A stretch of DNA of 64,000 bases from Stromatinia cepivora (lineage: Eukaryota; Ascomycota; Leotiomycetes; Helotiales; Sclerotiniaceae), in NCBI GenBank assembly GCA_014898415.1, contig RCTD01000022.1, positions 682,001 to 746,000 on the forward strand. Reading direction: 5' to 3'. Both the position numbers and the translations under genes were made by a program. Below, one piece after another: positions 11,879 to 23,943 of the stretch. Below the pieces are notes generated by a model. It made no database searches, was not told the DNA's origin, and saw nothing but the letters and a program-made list of their open reading frames with translations. Position 1 is the stretch's first letter; each line of letters opens with the position of its first letter.

Positions 11879-14248
11879 ATGACACCTTCCAATCATGTAT
11901 CTCCCTTCAGTCCCCCCGAGCCGGTGACCAGTCCCACTCCGCTGAGGAGGCCGAAGACAAGAATATCAGCGGATGCGCAATCAATGACTTCGTCTGTAGC
12001 TTCGCTGCCATACAGAGCCTCAAATGCTTCCGTACAGTCACTATTTGCATCAACGACAACACCTTCCAGTTCAAGACCAGTCTCCCCGACCGGGGGAATA
12101 TCAACACCTTCGCGAATCGCAGGATCTGTGTTTGGTGGAAGCACCATCTCCGAAGCTTACCTTTTACCATCAGATAGAAAAGACGACCCACGAAATTTAA
12201 TATTATCTGGATTCGTTCCTCATATTGCAGTACATACATCTGCCGATACACACGAGCTTGTACAAGACAAAGGGTTTAAGGGAGGGCTTTGGGAACTAAT
12301 TAGACCGTTCGGGGAGAAGATACAAGGAAAGGTCAACGTGCGAGATAGTATAGGAGCTGGTAGGACGTATGACGATTTCGGGGTACGATTTGTACAATTG
12401 GGTGATGGGCTCGAGATGCCGGAAGGAATACCTGGGTCGCGAAGGAGTGGGGAGGGGAGAGTTTTGTCACCGAATGGCACCAAATCAATACCGGAGTCGA
12501 TAGCAGCTCAGCGGCTGAGGACGGGGGGCGATATTCCTCAAATTGAGCGACTTGTCGATCGTCATTTAGCAAATGCTGAGGAATTTCCGGGTGTCAGTGC
12601 AGAGGATTTTTTGAATTTTAAGGATAGCTCTAAAATTTCCGGAGTACCTTCTCCATTTTACACACTTTATTTACGAAGATTGCTCTCAGGAATCCCCTTA
12701 GCCCCGCACGAAACTTTCTCTCATCCAGTGGCATGTATCATCGCCATAAGTTCACGAAATAAAAATCCGATTGAAGCTTTAAGGAGGTTATATGAAGAAT
12801 CAAGTCGTGGAGAAAAGCGATTGCCGCTTTGGGTCAATGATGATTATCTCCGTTATTATGTTCTGGTACATGACGAAGAACGAGATGATATCACCAAGTC
12901 TATCACATTATTTGAACAAATGAAACGCCATTTTGGGCTTCATTGCCATCTTCTGAGGCTCCGAAGCAGCCAATGTGTGGCAACAGATGATGATAGTGTA
13001 CAACTTCTACGGTGCGAATGGGTAGCTGCGTCGGAGGAAATGGCCGAGATACAGGCGCGAGAGTCCCAAGAAGATCCCGAAGATTCATTTCCGTGCATAT
13101 ATGAATCTGATACTACTGCTATAAAAACATTTATTCGAGAGATGGTCACTCAATCTGTTGTGCCATCGATGGAAAGATGTGTGGCAACGTGGAACGATCA
13201 GGTTGCTTCACGGCGAAGGGGTATAAGCGGAAAATTTATGAGTTTATCGAAATCTTTGAAGTGGGGAGCGTTTGGTTCTAGCTCACGAAGTACCTCCACA
13301 AACTCGGTAGGATCTGGTAGTAATTATGATGCCTTGCAAGGGTTTTATCGACCGGATTCGCCTGAAGCATTAATGCGAAAACTGGCAGACTATTCATTCA
13401 TGCTTCGAGATTGGAAATTGGCTCAGCAAATCTATGACTTTTTGCGGTCAGATTTCACTAATGATAAAGCATGGAAATATCATGCAGCAGCGAATGAAAT
13501 GGCTGCTATCAGTACTCTTATGATGCCTCATTCTATAAGCGCGAAAACACGTACTGAAACGATCGATTTGATGCTTGAGACTTCATCGTATTCATATATG
13601 ACACGATGTAGTGCCCCATATGGAGCCTTACGCTGCTTGACTCTTGGGATGGAGCTTCTTAGAGTGAGAGGTGGTTCAGCTACAGGCGATGCAGCAAGAT
13701 GGGGCGCTAGACTTCTTGAACACAAAATTGTGGGTCCTATTGGGGATTCATTGTTTAAGGAACGTGTTGCGGTATGTTATGGTTCAAAGAAGGGGCATGG
13801 AGCTGGTCTTTGGGGTAGCAGAGCTAGGAAATCTGCTATGTGGAGTATCATGGCAGCTGAAGGATGGCTCAACCTGGACAAGCCCCATCAATCGAAAAAG
13901 AGTCTGGATGATGCTCGTGCGAAATATGCCACATTGACGCATAAAGACAGCCTGTTGTATTTCTCGGAAGCGAATGAATTCGTTCAGAATCTTGAGACTG
14001 AGATCGAAAATACTTTATACCCAATTACTGAGTCACAAGCAACGATAATGCCAGACGATGATGGAATAGAAACAACGATGGGAGAAGAAAGTGAAGCTTT
14101 TAATTCTCGCCCACATCGGAGAAGTCTGATAGGCGGAGTAGCACCGCCTCCTATTGCAAGTCTCGAATCAGCTCCTTTGCATGGGACTTTGATAGAAGCG
14201 GAAGAGAAAGATAAGGTTGTTTCGAGCAACGATTTTGAACAAGAATAA
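11879..14248 (+). CDS. TRS85: TRAPP complex subunit Trs85/TRAPPC8
   Basis: A single 789-residue open frame starts at ATG 11879. After a Ser/Pro-rich N-terminus of about 90 residues, the Trs85 signature appears: FVPHIAVHTSADTHELVQDK, then LIRPFGEKIQGKVNVRDS, then YDDFGVRFVQL. The middle contains the conserved PFYTLYLRRLLSG and HPVACIIAISS, and the C-terminal half is helical (MRKLADYSFMLRDWKLAQQI onward). Length fits fungal Trs85. Family knowledge: Trs85 defines TRAPPIII, the guanine-nucleotide exchange complex for Ypt1/Rab1 in autophagy and Golgi-endosome traffic. The last about 60 residues are low complexity. No introns were needed, and several long frames on other strands here are shadows. 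Confidence 0.9.
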   Translation: MTPSNHVSPFSPPEPVTSPTPLRRPKTRISADAQSMTSSVASLPYRASNASVQSLFASTTTPSSSRPVSPTGGISTPSRIAGSVFGGSTISEAYLLPSDRKDDPRNLILSGFVPHIAVHTSADTHELVQDKGFKGGLWELIRPFGEKIQGKVNVRDSIGAGRTYDDFGVRFVQLGDGLEMPEGIPGSRRSGEGRVLSPNGTKSIPESIAAQRLRTGGDIPQIERLVDRHLANAEEFPGVSAEDFLNFKDSSKISGVPSPFYTLYLRRLLSGIPLAPHETFSHPVACIIAISSRNKNPIEALRRLYEESSRGEKRLPLWVNDDYLRYYVLVHDEERDDITKSITLFEQMKRHFGLHCHLLRLRSSQCVATDDDSVQLLRCEWVAASEEMAEIQARESQEDPEDSFPCIYESDTTAIKTFIREMVTQSVVPSMERCVATWNDQVASRRRGISGKFMSLSKSLKWGAFGSSSRSTSTNSVGSGSNYDALQGFYRPDSPEALMRKLADYSFMLRDWKLAQQIYDFLRSDFTNDKAWKYHAAANEMAAISTLMMPHSISAKTRTETIDLMLETSSYSYMTRCSAPYGALRCLTLGMELLRVRGGSATGDAARWGARLLEHKIVGPIGDSLFKERVAVCYGSKKGHGAGLWGSRARKSAMWSIMAAEGWLNLDKPHQSKKSLDDARAKYATLTHKDSLLYFSEANEFVQNLETEIENTLYPITESQATIMPDDDGIETTMGEESEAFNSRPHRRSLIGGVAPPPIASLESAPLHGTLIEAEEKDKVVSSNDFEQE

Positions 14249-17200
14249 GGGGAGAATGAGGTTGCAATTACTTGTCAATGAAAGCGAGCGCACTTCCTGC
14301 ATATACCATTTATTTTGAGAGGTTCCTTTTGACTGTGCTGGAAAGGAAAGCATTGCGAAATAGGAGTCCGAGGAGTTATAGATTTGCCTGAAGATAAGTC
14401 TGGGGATGGACGTTGGGATCTTATGTATGAATATGCTACGAAATGAATTCAATGAACGATTTTATCTATTATCAAAAGGATTTAGCATCCACGTGTTGAA
14501 AGTCTATCTATCAATTATGGATCTCACAAACTCTTCTTTGACTGGTTTTTTGGTGAAGCTTGCTAAAAATATCCACGAAAATTCATCTGCAAATGTGACT
14601 TCTTTCATTGCTGTTACAAGTTGTCATTTCTCTCTGATGGATTATGACAATTCTTCGGAAGTCCAAAATGACACTCTTCAAGATCATTAACTCTACCTGC
14701 TCATACTTCTACATACATTGAAGCATAAAAACTAATATCATAGTCTCCTATCCTGATTTTTACACTTATTTACGAACCCATTTACAATTGCAGATATTTA
14801 TAATAAATATAAAACAGATATCATGGATAGGTAAAATATCCATCTATACGAGTAAATCTCGGCTAATATTGCTCTTACCCCTACCCTACCCCTGAACTAC
14901 TAGGTAGCTGCTGCAAAACAGAGGTCTAAATCAGATGGCAATTACTCATCGTAAGATCTTACTATTTATGATATATTAGAGCATTAGAGAAAGGATTTAT
15001 AGGAATAAGACGAGCAGTGTGTCCAATAGTCTAAATTGCAGGGTGGATTAGATGCTTTAAGTTAAATACTTTGTTTAGAATGATATAAATTCTCAATGGG
15101 TTGGATTACAATCCAGATGAGCTGGACTTTGGATTAGATAGTGATATTTTCTGATATTATGTAATGTTTTGCCTTTTGTTTTTAATAAAAAAGCGAATAT
15201 ATTTTTAATTTTCTCTGGATCTGTTGAATCATGTGATAATTCTTATTAGATCCAAAAGTTCGAATAGCAGTTTACACTTTTTAATATTAGATTATCTAGT
15301 TTGGATCTCTTATGTTGAATCTTCTTAATAGTTCATTTAGTTTGATAAAATTATAGATTGGCTGTCCGGATAGTTGTCTGGATGGAATACGGCAAGACTA
15401 TTGGACATACTGACAATAAGGATAGTATTATTAAAAGAAAATGAGAGATCTGAATGATAAATTGGTGCTAGATTGAAGATTCTTGGTCTGTTGTTTGTTG
15501 GGGAGGTTGTAATGATGAAATTAATCTTACAATGCATATGATCATGAGTGTGTAAATTTCATATCAAGGTGATTACATGGATGGAAAAGAGCTGAGCTGT
15601 GCTGTATCTTTTTCAGTTCCTTTCATATCTATAACTCTTCCTTTCAAGCAGCACGCCCTTGAGATTCCGTTTAACCCCAAATCTCCAATACCAAACGAAA
15701 ATCCCAAATAAAATCACCCGATCCTTCCATTCCTGCCCACCAGCAACTCTCCTCGTAAAACACAGCTTCGGCTTCAGCTTCAGCTCCAAGCCATCCATTG
15801 CTAACCATAGAAAAAGCGTATTTTGCATATGATTATTTCGGTGAGAGAGGGAAGGTTGGCAGAAATTGGATTAATGCTTAGATTATTGTATCCCGATATG
15901 GAGGTGTCGGCACTAGTCCCTAGCTGAAGACGCAGAGTGAAGGTTAGCATTATGAGAGTCGTGACTTTATTTTGGACTGCATGGGCGAAGACAAGTGGCG
16001 GTTATGAATTCAGGATGTGAAATATTGTATTGTATTGAAGAAGAAGTTGAAGTTTAAAATGAAGACCACGCTAGATGACGAGATGATAAATGGAAGGGTA
16101 TAAGGGAAAGAATTAAAACTATATCCTCATGTATCCAAGTCCATAATGATACATCTTTCCCCCCAAAAAAGCAAAAAGCCACAACAATAACCTGCTGCTG
16201 GAAAATCCCAAAATTGCAGAAGCCTATGCAACGTGTTAATGTATTATAACAATATAACTATTACCATTAATTTCTCATTAATACATATGTACATATATAC
16301 ATCTGGACTCTATATATCAATAGTACTGAAGTAGATAGCTATGAATTACTGATTATTACGCCAGCTCCCAAATCAGCGTAGTTGTATAACCTTATATGCT
16401 GTTGCCCGCGTATAAAAGTTTAAACCAAGTATTCCTCAAACTTGTAATATCAGAACACCTCTCTATTTTCGGCAAATAAAAGGTAGTTCTAGCAGGATGA
16501 AAGTTATTAAACGCATGCCCTCATTAGCTTATTATCCATCAGATCAACCGTCACCAGCTCCTCATGTAATAAGAAAACAGAAAAGTCAATGATTTACTTA
16601 CTCACCGAACAACCAAACTCCCCATCCATCAACAGTAGAAAAAGAATCCTGACTCCTAACTCCTAACTCCTGAGAGCTGAGACGAGACGAGAAAAGTCTA
16701 GACTGTAAAAGCAATTGATAAAATCACAAGATAGATAGGTAAGTCTTACTTACGTAGTAGTAATGCGAAAGTTCCGCCTCAATCCCGTCGTTAAAGGTAA
16801 AACCCACACTTAACCAACCACTATGCAAATTTTCTTGAAACGCACAAGGAAAAAAAAGAGTTCCAGAAAATGACAACTTCTTTTATCAAAGCTAGTTATG
16901 AAAGCTGGTTCTCGGGGCTACCAGCTTGATAATTATCGAAGTTGCAACACCTGATTCAACGATACTTTCAACGAGTACCGAATCTTGCTTCTTACCGGAT
17001 GGGATGGTAATGATTATCTGCAAGGACTCAGCTGTGACAATTAGAGTTGAGAGGTTTTATTGTTTCTTTTATATATGGATTTACGAAGCTCGTTAAAGAT
17101 ACCTGATTCACCTCGTGTTTTTAATCAACTATAGGAGTGGATAGCCCATGCTGAGAAATAATCGCAAAACTATTTGGATTTTGGTGTAGAAATAAAACTC

Positions 17201-17416
17201 CTTTTGTTTCTTACATCTACATAATCCATCCTTTTCGAAAATATCAGATATCTAGAAGGATATGCTTGAATATCCTCTTCTTTGGTACACCCAAACGCCT
17301 TTTCCCTATAACAAAATATGCCGCTAAATGTGAGAACCCCTTTCCTGCTTCCGAATCATCCAATACCTAGATATCATACCAATCCCACCATAATTCCAAC
17401 ACCAAATGATTTAATA
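14249..17416. other. 3.2-kb gene-poor spacer
   Basis: No supported gene was found. A 71-codon minus-strand frame at 15613-15828 has somewhat protein-like composition (start MQNTLFLWLAMDGLELKLKP), but no splice partners or recognisable domain, so I do not call it. Around 16660-16675 there is a short CTCCTAA tandem. The rest is AT-leaning DNA between TRS85 and the 3' end of the J-protein gene. Confidence 0.5.
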
Positions 17417-18654
17417 TCAAATCCGAACACCATCCCTCTCTCCTTCTTCATCCTTACCAGCCTCTCCAACAATAAACTCCAATACCTTACAAATCCTCTC
17501 ATTTAAAATACCACCATTTACCCACTCCTCTTCCGAGTCCAGCTCATCACTCAATCCCTCCGCCTCTAACTCCGCTTTTTTTGCCCTCCTCTCCTTTTCC
17601 ACTCGTTCCCTCAGAGCTCTATCAACTCTAACTGGTACCGCCACCACAACTCTCACTAACAAAACCATCATCCTAGCCTTTCCCACTAAATCCCATCTCC
17701 CTAAACTCCTCAATCTTTTCTGAACCCTCCATATCCTTCCCATCTCAATATATATCAATAAAGCCCAAAGCCTCCCTCTCATCACCAATTCTCTTACTTT
17801 TATAAAAGCCAGTTCTATAGAAGAAGTAACATCGGTATTGATGAGGTGAGGGTATTGAGAATTGAGGGAAGAGAGGAGAGAGCGGATGGTAATGAAATCG
17901 CCGGTGAGGAAATCATGGATGAGTGATGAAACCGTGGTTCGGAATAGGTTATCGGAAGCTAGCGAAGGAGACGGATATTTGGTGGGTAGGGAGGAGGCGG
18001 TGATTGAAGAGGATGTGGGAGATGTGGAATCGTATGCTTGGCGAGAGGAAGGCGATTTGAGGATTTCAAATGCGAAGGCTAGGCGCTGAAATGCACTGGC
18101 GGTAGATTGTTAGTGAATGTTGGAACAATAGGAGATTGGAAGGGAAGATGGATTATGGAGGGGTAAAAATCACCGAGTAGAAAGTGGATGAAAAGGAATT
18201 TTATCTGGATGACATATTTTCGATCGTTCTAAATAACATCGTCGCAATTCCGCATATGAAGCAGATCTTTGTGCTCCAAGTATTTTGTATAACTGTGCAA
18301 GTTGTGCTGTCAATCATCGGTTTCTTGTACTTGTACCCCTCTATCACAGCGCAGTACATTTGCCCCACGACTTTTCAACATGTAGAGTGCAACGAGAATA
18401 TATCAGAAGAGCCAGACGGCAATCTCATATAGTGAAGATAATAAATATAATAAACATACATCTTCTTCAGCAAGAATACCTATTCATCGTGAAAAGTAAA
18501 CCCCAAGTCAGCATTTTCCATCTCAAAATCCTTCCTTAATCCAAAAACTCCGAATCCAAACATAAAAATCACATGTCAAAAAACCAGCAAAATACTCACA
18601 TTGAATTACATCATCCTTAGAACCCGAAAACTCCCCCAAATCCCTTTCAATCAT
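17417..18654 (-). CDS. J-domain (Hsp40) co-chaperone with long helical C-terminal region
   Basis: Three exons are inferred: 18654-18600, 18306-18174 and 18095-17417, giving about 288 residues. The middle exon supplies the J domain that single-frame reading misses: LYKILGAQRSASYAELRRCY, then LERSKICHPDKIPFHP with the invariant HPD at about residues 51-53. The 78-nt intron 18173-18096 (ACTAAC branch, CGCCAG acceptor) joins it in frame to AFQRLAFAFEILKSPSSRQAYD-type helix IV. The remainder is helical, Arg/Leu-rich and ends with an acidic patch (DELDSEEEW). Family knowledge: J domains stimulate Hsp70 ATPase. The first exon (MIERDLGEFSGSKDDVIQ) and the 293-nt intron behind it are the weak part, and another small exon could lie there. 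The C-terminal part is not a zinc-finger/CTD of classical DnaJ, so this is a class C J protein. Confidence 0.72.
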
Positions 18655-19233
18655 TCTAATACTCTTTCTTCCACCAATATAATAGAATCAAATAAAATAA
18701 ACTGAGTATTAAAGAATCAATATATGAAGCATTTTGACCAAGAGAGTGAGATGTAGAATGTTACATGAAAAAAAGGATGTGGAAAAAACATGGTAAGTGC
18801 TTCATAAGACGGGAGAATTTGCTGGACTTTCACATGGAAAAAAATGAGGTGTGAGGTTGTGGTTTTTGCTGTAGCAGTGGGGGAGAAATTAAGTGGATCC
18901 GGTTGGTTGAAGAGAAGAGAGGTGCTGAATGACTAAGGAATTATACAAGGTTATGTATGGATTTTGGTGTGCAATGTAACAATGTAACATGTAACATGAA
19001 CATGACTCGATTGATCAATAGCAGATATAGCAGATTTGTCGGTGTAGGGGTAGATTTAGGATCTTTGGAGTTTATTGAATGTTATGGATTTCCCATTAGC
19101 CAGAACACATTTGGATCACAGTAAGATGATGAATGGATCAAATGAGCACCGCAACATAGGTAGTAAGAGAACTAAAACATCAAATCAGTTGTAAATATAA
19201 CCGTTAATGTCCGTTTATCTAGTTTCATACCAA
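18655..19233. other. Intergenic 5' region of the J-protein gene
   Basis: This contains the presumed promoter of the minus-strand J-protein gene, then AT-leaning sequence with a short ATGTAAC repeat run near 18975-18997. No gene seen. Confidence 0.4.
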
Positions 19234-19541
19234 CATTAGACTCCAAGTAGTATCTAACAATCATATACCCTATTCCATACCCAGATCAATGTCGACACTA
19301 TGGAGATATCCTACCACTTGTCTTCCAACTTCCGCCCAAAGCTATATCTGCTCCGCTCTTCACTTCATATCAAGCCCTTTATCATCCATTAGACTCCAAG
19401 TAGTATCTAACAATCATATACCCTATTCCATACCCAGATCAATGTCGACACTATGGAGATATCCTACCACTTGTCTTCCAACTTCCGCCCAAAGCTATAT
19501 CTGCTCCGCTCTTCACTTCATATCAAGCCCTTTATCATCCA
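19234..19541. repeat. 153-bp tandem duplication
   Basis: The segment 19234-19386 is repeated head to tail at 19387-19541 with period 153 and no difference that I could see over the unit. The copies begin CATTAGACTCCAAGTAG. The second copy contains the stop codon and last codons of the minus-strand unknown gene, and the first copy duplicates that segment in what is now its 3' flank. The period is a multiple of three, so a plus-strand frame (19289-19642) reads through both copies, but that frame shows no coding character. Confidence 0.9.
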
Positions 19542-20671
19542 CCAGAATGGTCTTTTTCAAGACCTCCTCGCTTTCCATTTTGTCCCGCTTAAACTTCTTT
19601 GTGCCAAATCCAAACCATACACCCCTTCGAAATGGTCCTTAATAATCGTCAGAATCTTTGTGGAGAGCAGACTCACAGGAGCTTATTTCTAGTGTACCTT
19701 TAAGTCGCTCTGCATTTAGACCGGCATCATTTCTTTTTCCTTTCCCTCCTCGTTTGTCATGATGAGGTTGAACGTGCGTCCCCCGATTCTGAGCCAAAAT
19801 CTCCCGCTCTCGTTCTTGTAAGGAGTGTATGTGGCTTTTCGTGCGACCTGCATGGTTGGATAAGGAGAAAGACTCGGGTGGTAGTTAAAGATGCGGCTGA
19901 AAATGTGTGATTGTTGAGTTTTGAAGTGTATGTAAGTAACGGGGAATTCTTCGTTGTTGTATGAGTACCAAGTTAAAGGATACCAAGCAATTAGCATACA
20001 TACCGGATCTCTCGACCTCAATATTGACGATGATTGATACAATAATCCAACATAATGAAAAAGTGATTAGACAGGAATTGTAGCGCGCTAAGCATGAGAG
20101 TTGATAGGGGGGTCAATAAACGGACTGAGGTGTTCCATACATAGATCTGGACGGCGGTAGTAGACCTTAGATAGAATTCAACCTATCAAGGTGCACGGGA
20201 GAGAATCAAGGCAAGCGATATCATTCTGGATGACTAGCATGCTGGATTCCCCCGGACTACCATACAAAGCAACAATAGATTATGGGATTGATTCAAGTCC
20301 TTTCTAAATATCTTACTACTTGACAAGTCGTAGCTATACTCAGGCCAAACGCGCGGTTATGTAGGAATTCATGAGTTTCGCCTCAATCCGCGTGTTTAGA
20401 CCAAGTAAGCAACTATGCATTTTCACGAATCTCGAACATGAGATTTGGATGACCAGTATGTGAGAAGCAGATATTTTATGTAGCTTGCTTGTGCAAGGCT
20501 GAGTGACTTGATTGAAGCCACCGCCCTGTGACTGTAGAACGAGAAGTTTGTTTATAGCATGATGCCATTTATGTCCGACTTCAAGAGACTTCTTTGCAGA
20601 GGTTGAAAATAGAATTATTGGCCACTTTGCTGGATCAGAATCCCATTCTTTTGGTAAGCGTTTCAATTGGC
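19513..20671 (-). CDS. Unknown multi-exon gene, incomplete model
   Basis: I do not recognise the product. Three 3' exons fit well: one ending at 20004 (..NIEVERSG), 19847-19698 (RTKSHIHSLQEREREILAQ, then NRGTHVQPHHDKRGGKGKRN) and 19637-19513 (PFRRGVWFGFGTKKFKRDKM, then ESEEVLKKTILVDDKGLDMK and TGA). They join in consistent phase through a 156-nt and a 60-nt intron. A further upstream exon starting at 20671 reads KRLPKEWDSDPAKWPIILFS, then TSAKKSLEVGHKWHHAINKL, and is clearly coding-like. How it joins to the exon ending at 20004, and where translation starts, I could not resolve. The protein is basic, without visible signal peptide or membrane span. Its stop codon lies in the 153-bp duplication. 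Confidence 0.45.
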
Positions 20672-21045
20672 CTTAGAAAATCATGAGAAGGAAGGAGAGA
20701 AGAAATAAAGACAAATGAATTATCAATCATGCTAAGTCGCGACTTCCCTTCAGTATTATTTTTAAAGCATTCAAAGCATCCGAATATACCAAATCAATCA
20801 TCTCGATGATAGGTATTTGTCGTTTACAGATTTGTATAAGGCAAGTAGTTCATCCCTTGATTGTATTTAGAAGTCGCGAAGGGAGATAACTTTTTAGAAG
20901 CCCTGTAATATAGTGTTACTAGCCTGAGAATAGAACTTTATTAGAGGTTAAATTATTCGATTACCTAATCTCCATCTCAAATATCCCATCAGGTCCCACC
21001 ATCAATTCTTTCCAACAACGACAATTTATACCACAGCGTACAATC
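20672..21045. other. Intergenic / possible 5' exon region
   Basis: This lies between the unresolved 5' end of the minus-strand unknown gene and the start of TTI2. A pyrimidine-rich run just above 20672 is the likely acceptor tract of that gene. A 24-codon minus-strand frame (MIDLVYSDALNALKIILKGS) near 20800-20730 may be part of its first exon. Confidence 0.35.
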
Positions 21046-22931
21046 ATGTTCACGTTTGCTCGTAATCCTGCCAGGGACAGGATCTACGAAGTGAATTCTC
21101 ATGAAAATGGCATTACCTTATTGCCATCTAATTGTAAGCTCCCCTGGCTTTCTTGCCAAGCACTTTCCTAACACGTGACCAGTTCTACCAGAATCTTATA
21201 CTTTCGAAGATCTGTATCGAGAGCTTGTGAAGGAAAATGAAGCAGGAAAATATGTAAGTATACATCTTTCGGTGATTTTAATCATTTAGTTGCTTACTGG
21301 ATATCAGGAGGAGCTAGTAAGCCTCCTCATACTTGCCAGTTGCCTGAAAGAAAAGTCGAACATAGTCGAAGGACCAGATGATGAGAAATGGTACGAGAAG
21401 TTTGAGGATTACTTGTCAAGCACAGCATTGCCTGATGGAAAAATATTCTCATTGGATAAAAGTGACGGCAAGCGTTTCCTTTCTAATCTACAAATCCGGA
21501 GCACAAGCTCATATTTTTAAGAAGAGAAACAATCAGACGATGCCCACAAAGTTAAGCAATTCAGAGACAAATACAGCTTTTGTATTCTCTCAATATCATA
21601 CCTCCTCGAAATATCTTCAAACCCATTGCAACAACCGAAGAATTTCACCCTCCTTTCCCTCATCCCATTTACTAGCACCAAGAATCCATGGACGACTCCA
21701 CAATCTCAACAAATCGCTACCACAATACTCGAAAAACACAGTCTTTACGTCCAATCTTCCAAATTTTTAGTGACTTACCTTCTTAAATCTTTCATTCGCC
21801 GCATTTTTTCGGGGACTACTATTTTAAAATCCATCACTGCATCTTCCCGAAAAGCAGTACCATCATCTGCACCACCCCGTCATTTCGATATCCGCGAATC
21901 TTCTCCTTCAAGACAACCCTGGAGGTCAAATATTCCACACACTATACCAGTTCTGCAATGGATTATAGAATCTATCTCTGTATGTTTTCTTACTCTTATC
22001 TCATATCCCCAATACTAATACACACCGCTAGCCGGACATTCTTCGTACGGATGAAGTATTTTCACAATTGGTACCCACCCTTCTCATTCTTTTAGATTCT
22101 CCCTCAAACTCAATCCGCATTCATGCTCTCCGACTCCTCCCCACTCTGTTCTCGAAAATGGGCGCAAAACTCCTCATACAAACAGGACTAGGTGATGTCT
22201 TCGAAGATGCTATTCACCCAGTTTTGTTATTCCTACCCTCCATAACGCCGGTTGAAGATACACTCAAATTATTACCAGCGGGCTACGAAGCACTCTATGC
22301 ACTATGTGATGCAAAATGGCCTGAGAAGGAAGATGTTATAACCATACCCATAAGTAGCCTCTCAAGCCAGACAACAAACGCTCCGAAGTCAACAGCTCAA
22401 CTTCGTCTCGCCTTCCTTGACAGAATAATCCGCCGTGCTATCCTCCCTGCTTATACCCACTGTCAAGAAATACCTTCGGTGGTCGAAATACTCATTTTAC
22501 AAATCGGTGTCATTATTCCGAAGATGAAGATTTTTGGCGTGAGACATCTTAAAGATATTTTACCGATCATGACAAACACCCTAATCAATCCCTTCTTCCC
22601 GGATATGTCTCCATCACTTATTATAAAGACATTGCAGACATTGAGAGAAGTAATTCTTGTACTCTGGCCACGTATCAGTATGGAAGAACATCGACTACTT
22701 ATCCTACAAGCTTTAGGACTTCTATACTGCAACATCCGTTCGGATTCAGTGGGGAGATTCGAGGAAAAGGAGAGAGTAGATGCAGAAATCATGAAGGAAC
22801 TGCAGGAAACGGGAAAAGTTCTCGTAGCAGCGATGAGGGGAGGGGAAGATGAGGCGAAACAGGCTTTTAAGCAGGAATTGGATAAACTTATCAAGGCTGA
22901 TGGAGAACTGGCTAGTATTTTCTATATCTGA
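21046..22931 (+). CDS. TTI2: Tel2-interacting protein 2 (TTT complex subunit)
   Basis: Five exons are inferred: 21046-21133, 21183-21253, 21308-21461, 21522-21979 and 22032-22931. The phases close exactly and give 556 residues. Introns are 49-60 nt, and the third (GTGACG donor, TCTAATC branch, TTTAAG acceptor) removes an in-frame TAA. The C-terminal half carries the Tti2 pattern LLDSPSNSIRIHALRLLPTL, then TGLGDVFEDAIHPVLLFLPS, then VILVLWPRISMEEHRLLILQ, typical of its HEAT-like helices. Family knowledge: Tti2 with Tel2 and Tti1 stabilises PIKK kinases (TOR, ATM/Tel1, ATR/Mec1) with Hsp90 and is also found in ASTRA. The first three exons are not strongly conserved to my eye, so a start further downstream is possible. 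Confidence 0.8.
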
Positions 22932-23943
22932 GTGCTGTGAAGGTATACGGGATTTGGTATTCAATAGCAATATTGTCACGTATGGTTTTAATACCTAGTC
23001 ATGTTTGATTAATGGACATCAATAGAACGATAGTATTATCGATAATAATCTTTACAGCCGTTTGAAGAATTGTTTCTACAATAGTATACTAAATATATTT
23101 CTAACAGTGCTGGAAAAACAATAATACTCATTAGCACTCACAGAAGGATTTATTTGTATATTGAGTGCATGGGGTGGTTGCGGTTGTTTTGTAACTTGTT
23201 TATGCAAGATAGATCAAAAGAATCGTGGGTGGGTGTAGTTGGAAGAGCTGAGTTATTAATCTAGTATTTCCCATCCGAATAGCCGGGGATTGACTATAGT
23301 CGCTTTCTTTGCGAGCTATCCTTTCTCTTTTTTTTGACCTCCTCGTCTCTTCTTTCTCAGCTTAAGTTAATTACTAGGTAGTTACTTGGCAGTAAGATTT
23401 AGTCTCCTCGGCTACACACTCGATACTCTCAGAAGAGTGCTTGCATAGAATCTTGAGCTCTCAATTCCTACGGAATTCTGTTGCGCTATATATTCACATC
23501 CATATTCATATTGAAATTGAGATGAGCGGTTTGGTGACACTCTTTTTATACGCGCTCAGTGCTTTTGATGAGCGCCTTCCTATTGAAGGTTTTGATTAGT
23601 GGCATTCGCCCCGGGCAGGTGGTGAGAACGTATTTTGGCTTCACAATTCCAACGTTGAAGTGCTGCATTTGCTAATCACTAAATAGAAGGGTCGAAGAAT
23701 AGCATACCTAATATCTTTGTCGTTATTCCTTTTAGGCGGCTGGATTTATGGCCATATATCTGACGTTTTGGTGATTGCTTGTACTCGAGTACAAGGGATT
23801 GGCGAAGCCGAACTTTCTTGATAGCATTACAAATGCATGGCAGGCCTGGAGTAACTTCTCACCTCCTCGAAATAAAGCAGTCTTCGAAGCAAGACAGTAT
23901 TAAAGTGAGTTAGATGGCATTAAAGAACTCTACCAAGTTTCTC
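22932..23943. other. Intergenic, convergent 3' ends
   Basis: About 1 kb lies between the TTI2 end and the HET pseudogene end. It has pyrimidine-rich runs near 23310-23350 but no readable gene. Confidence 0.5.

Noticed and set aside
12220..12572. Several minus-strand ORFs inside TRS85
   Set aside because: Shadows of the TRS85 reading frame; no conserved sequence of their own.
15613..15828. 71-codon minus-strand ORF with moderate coding look
   Set aside because: No start context, splice partners or recognisable domain in a 3-kb gene-poor spacer; insufficient support for a gene.
19289..19642. 117-codon plus-strand ORF with internal 51-residue repeat
   Set aside because: It is produced by the 153-bp duplication; composition is not protein-like and the minus strand carries the better-supported exon.
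21290..21520. Separate small gene of about 76 codons upstream of TTI2
   Set aside because: A 60-nt intron at 21462-21521 removes its stop and joins it in phase to the TTI2 exons, so one gene is the simpler reading, though not proven.
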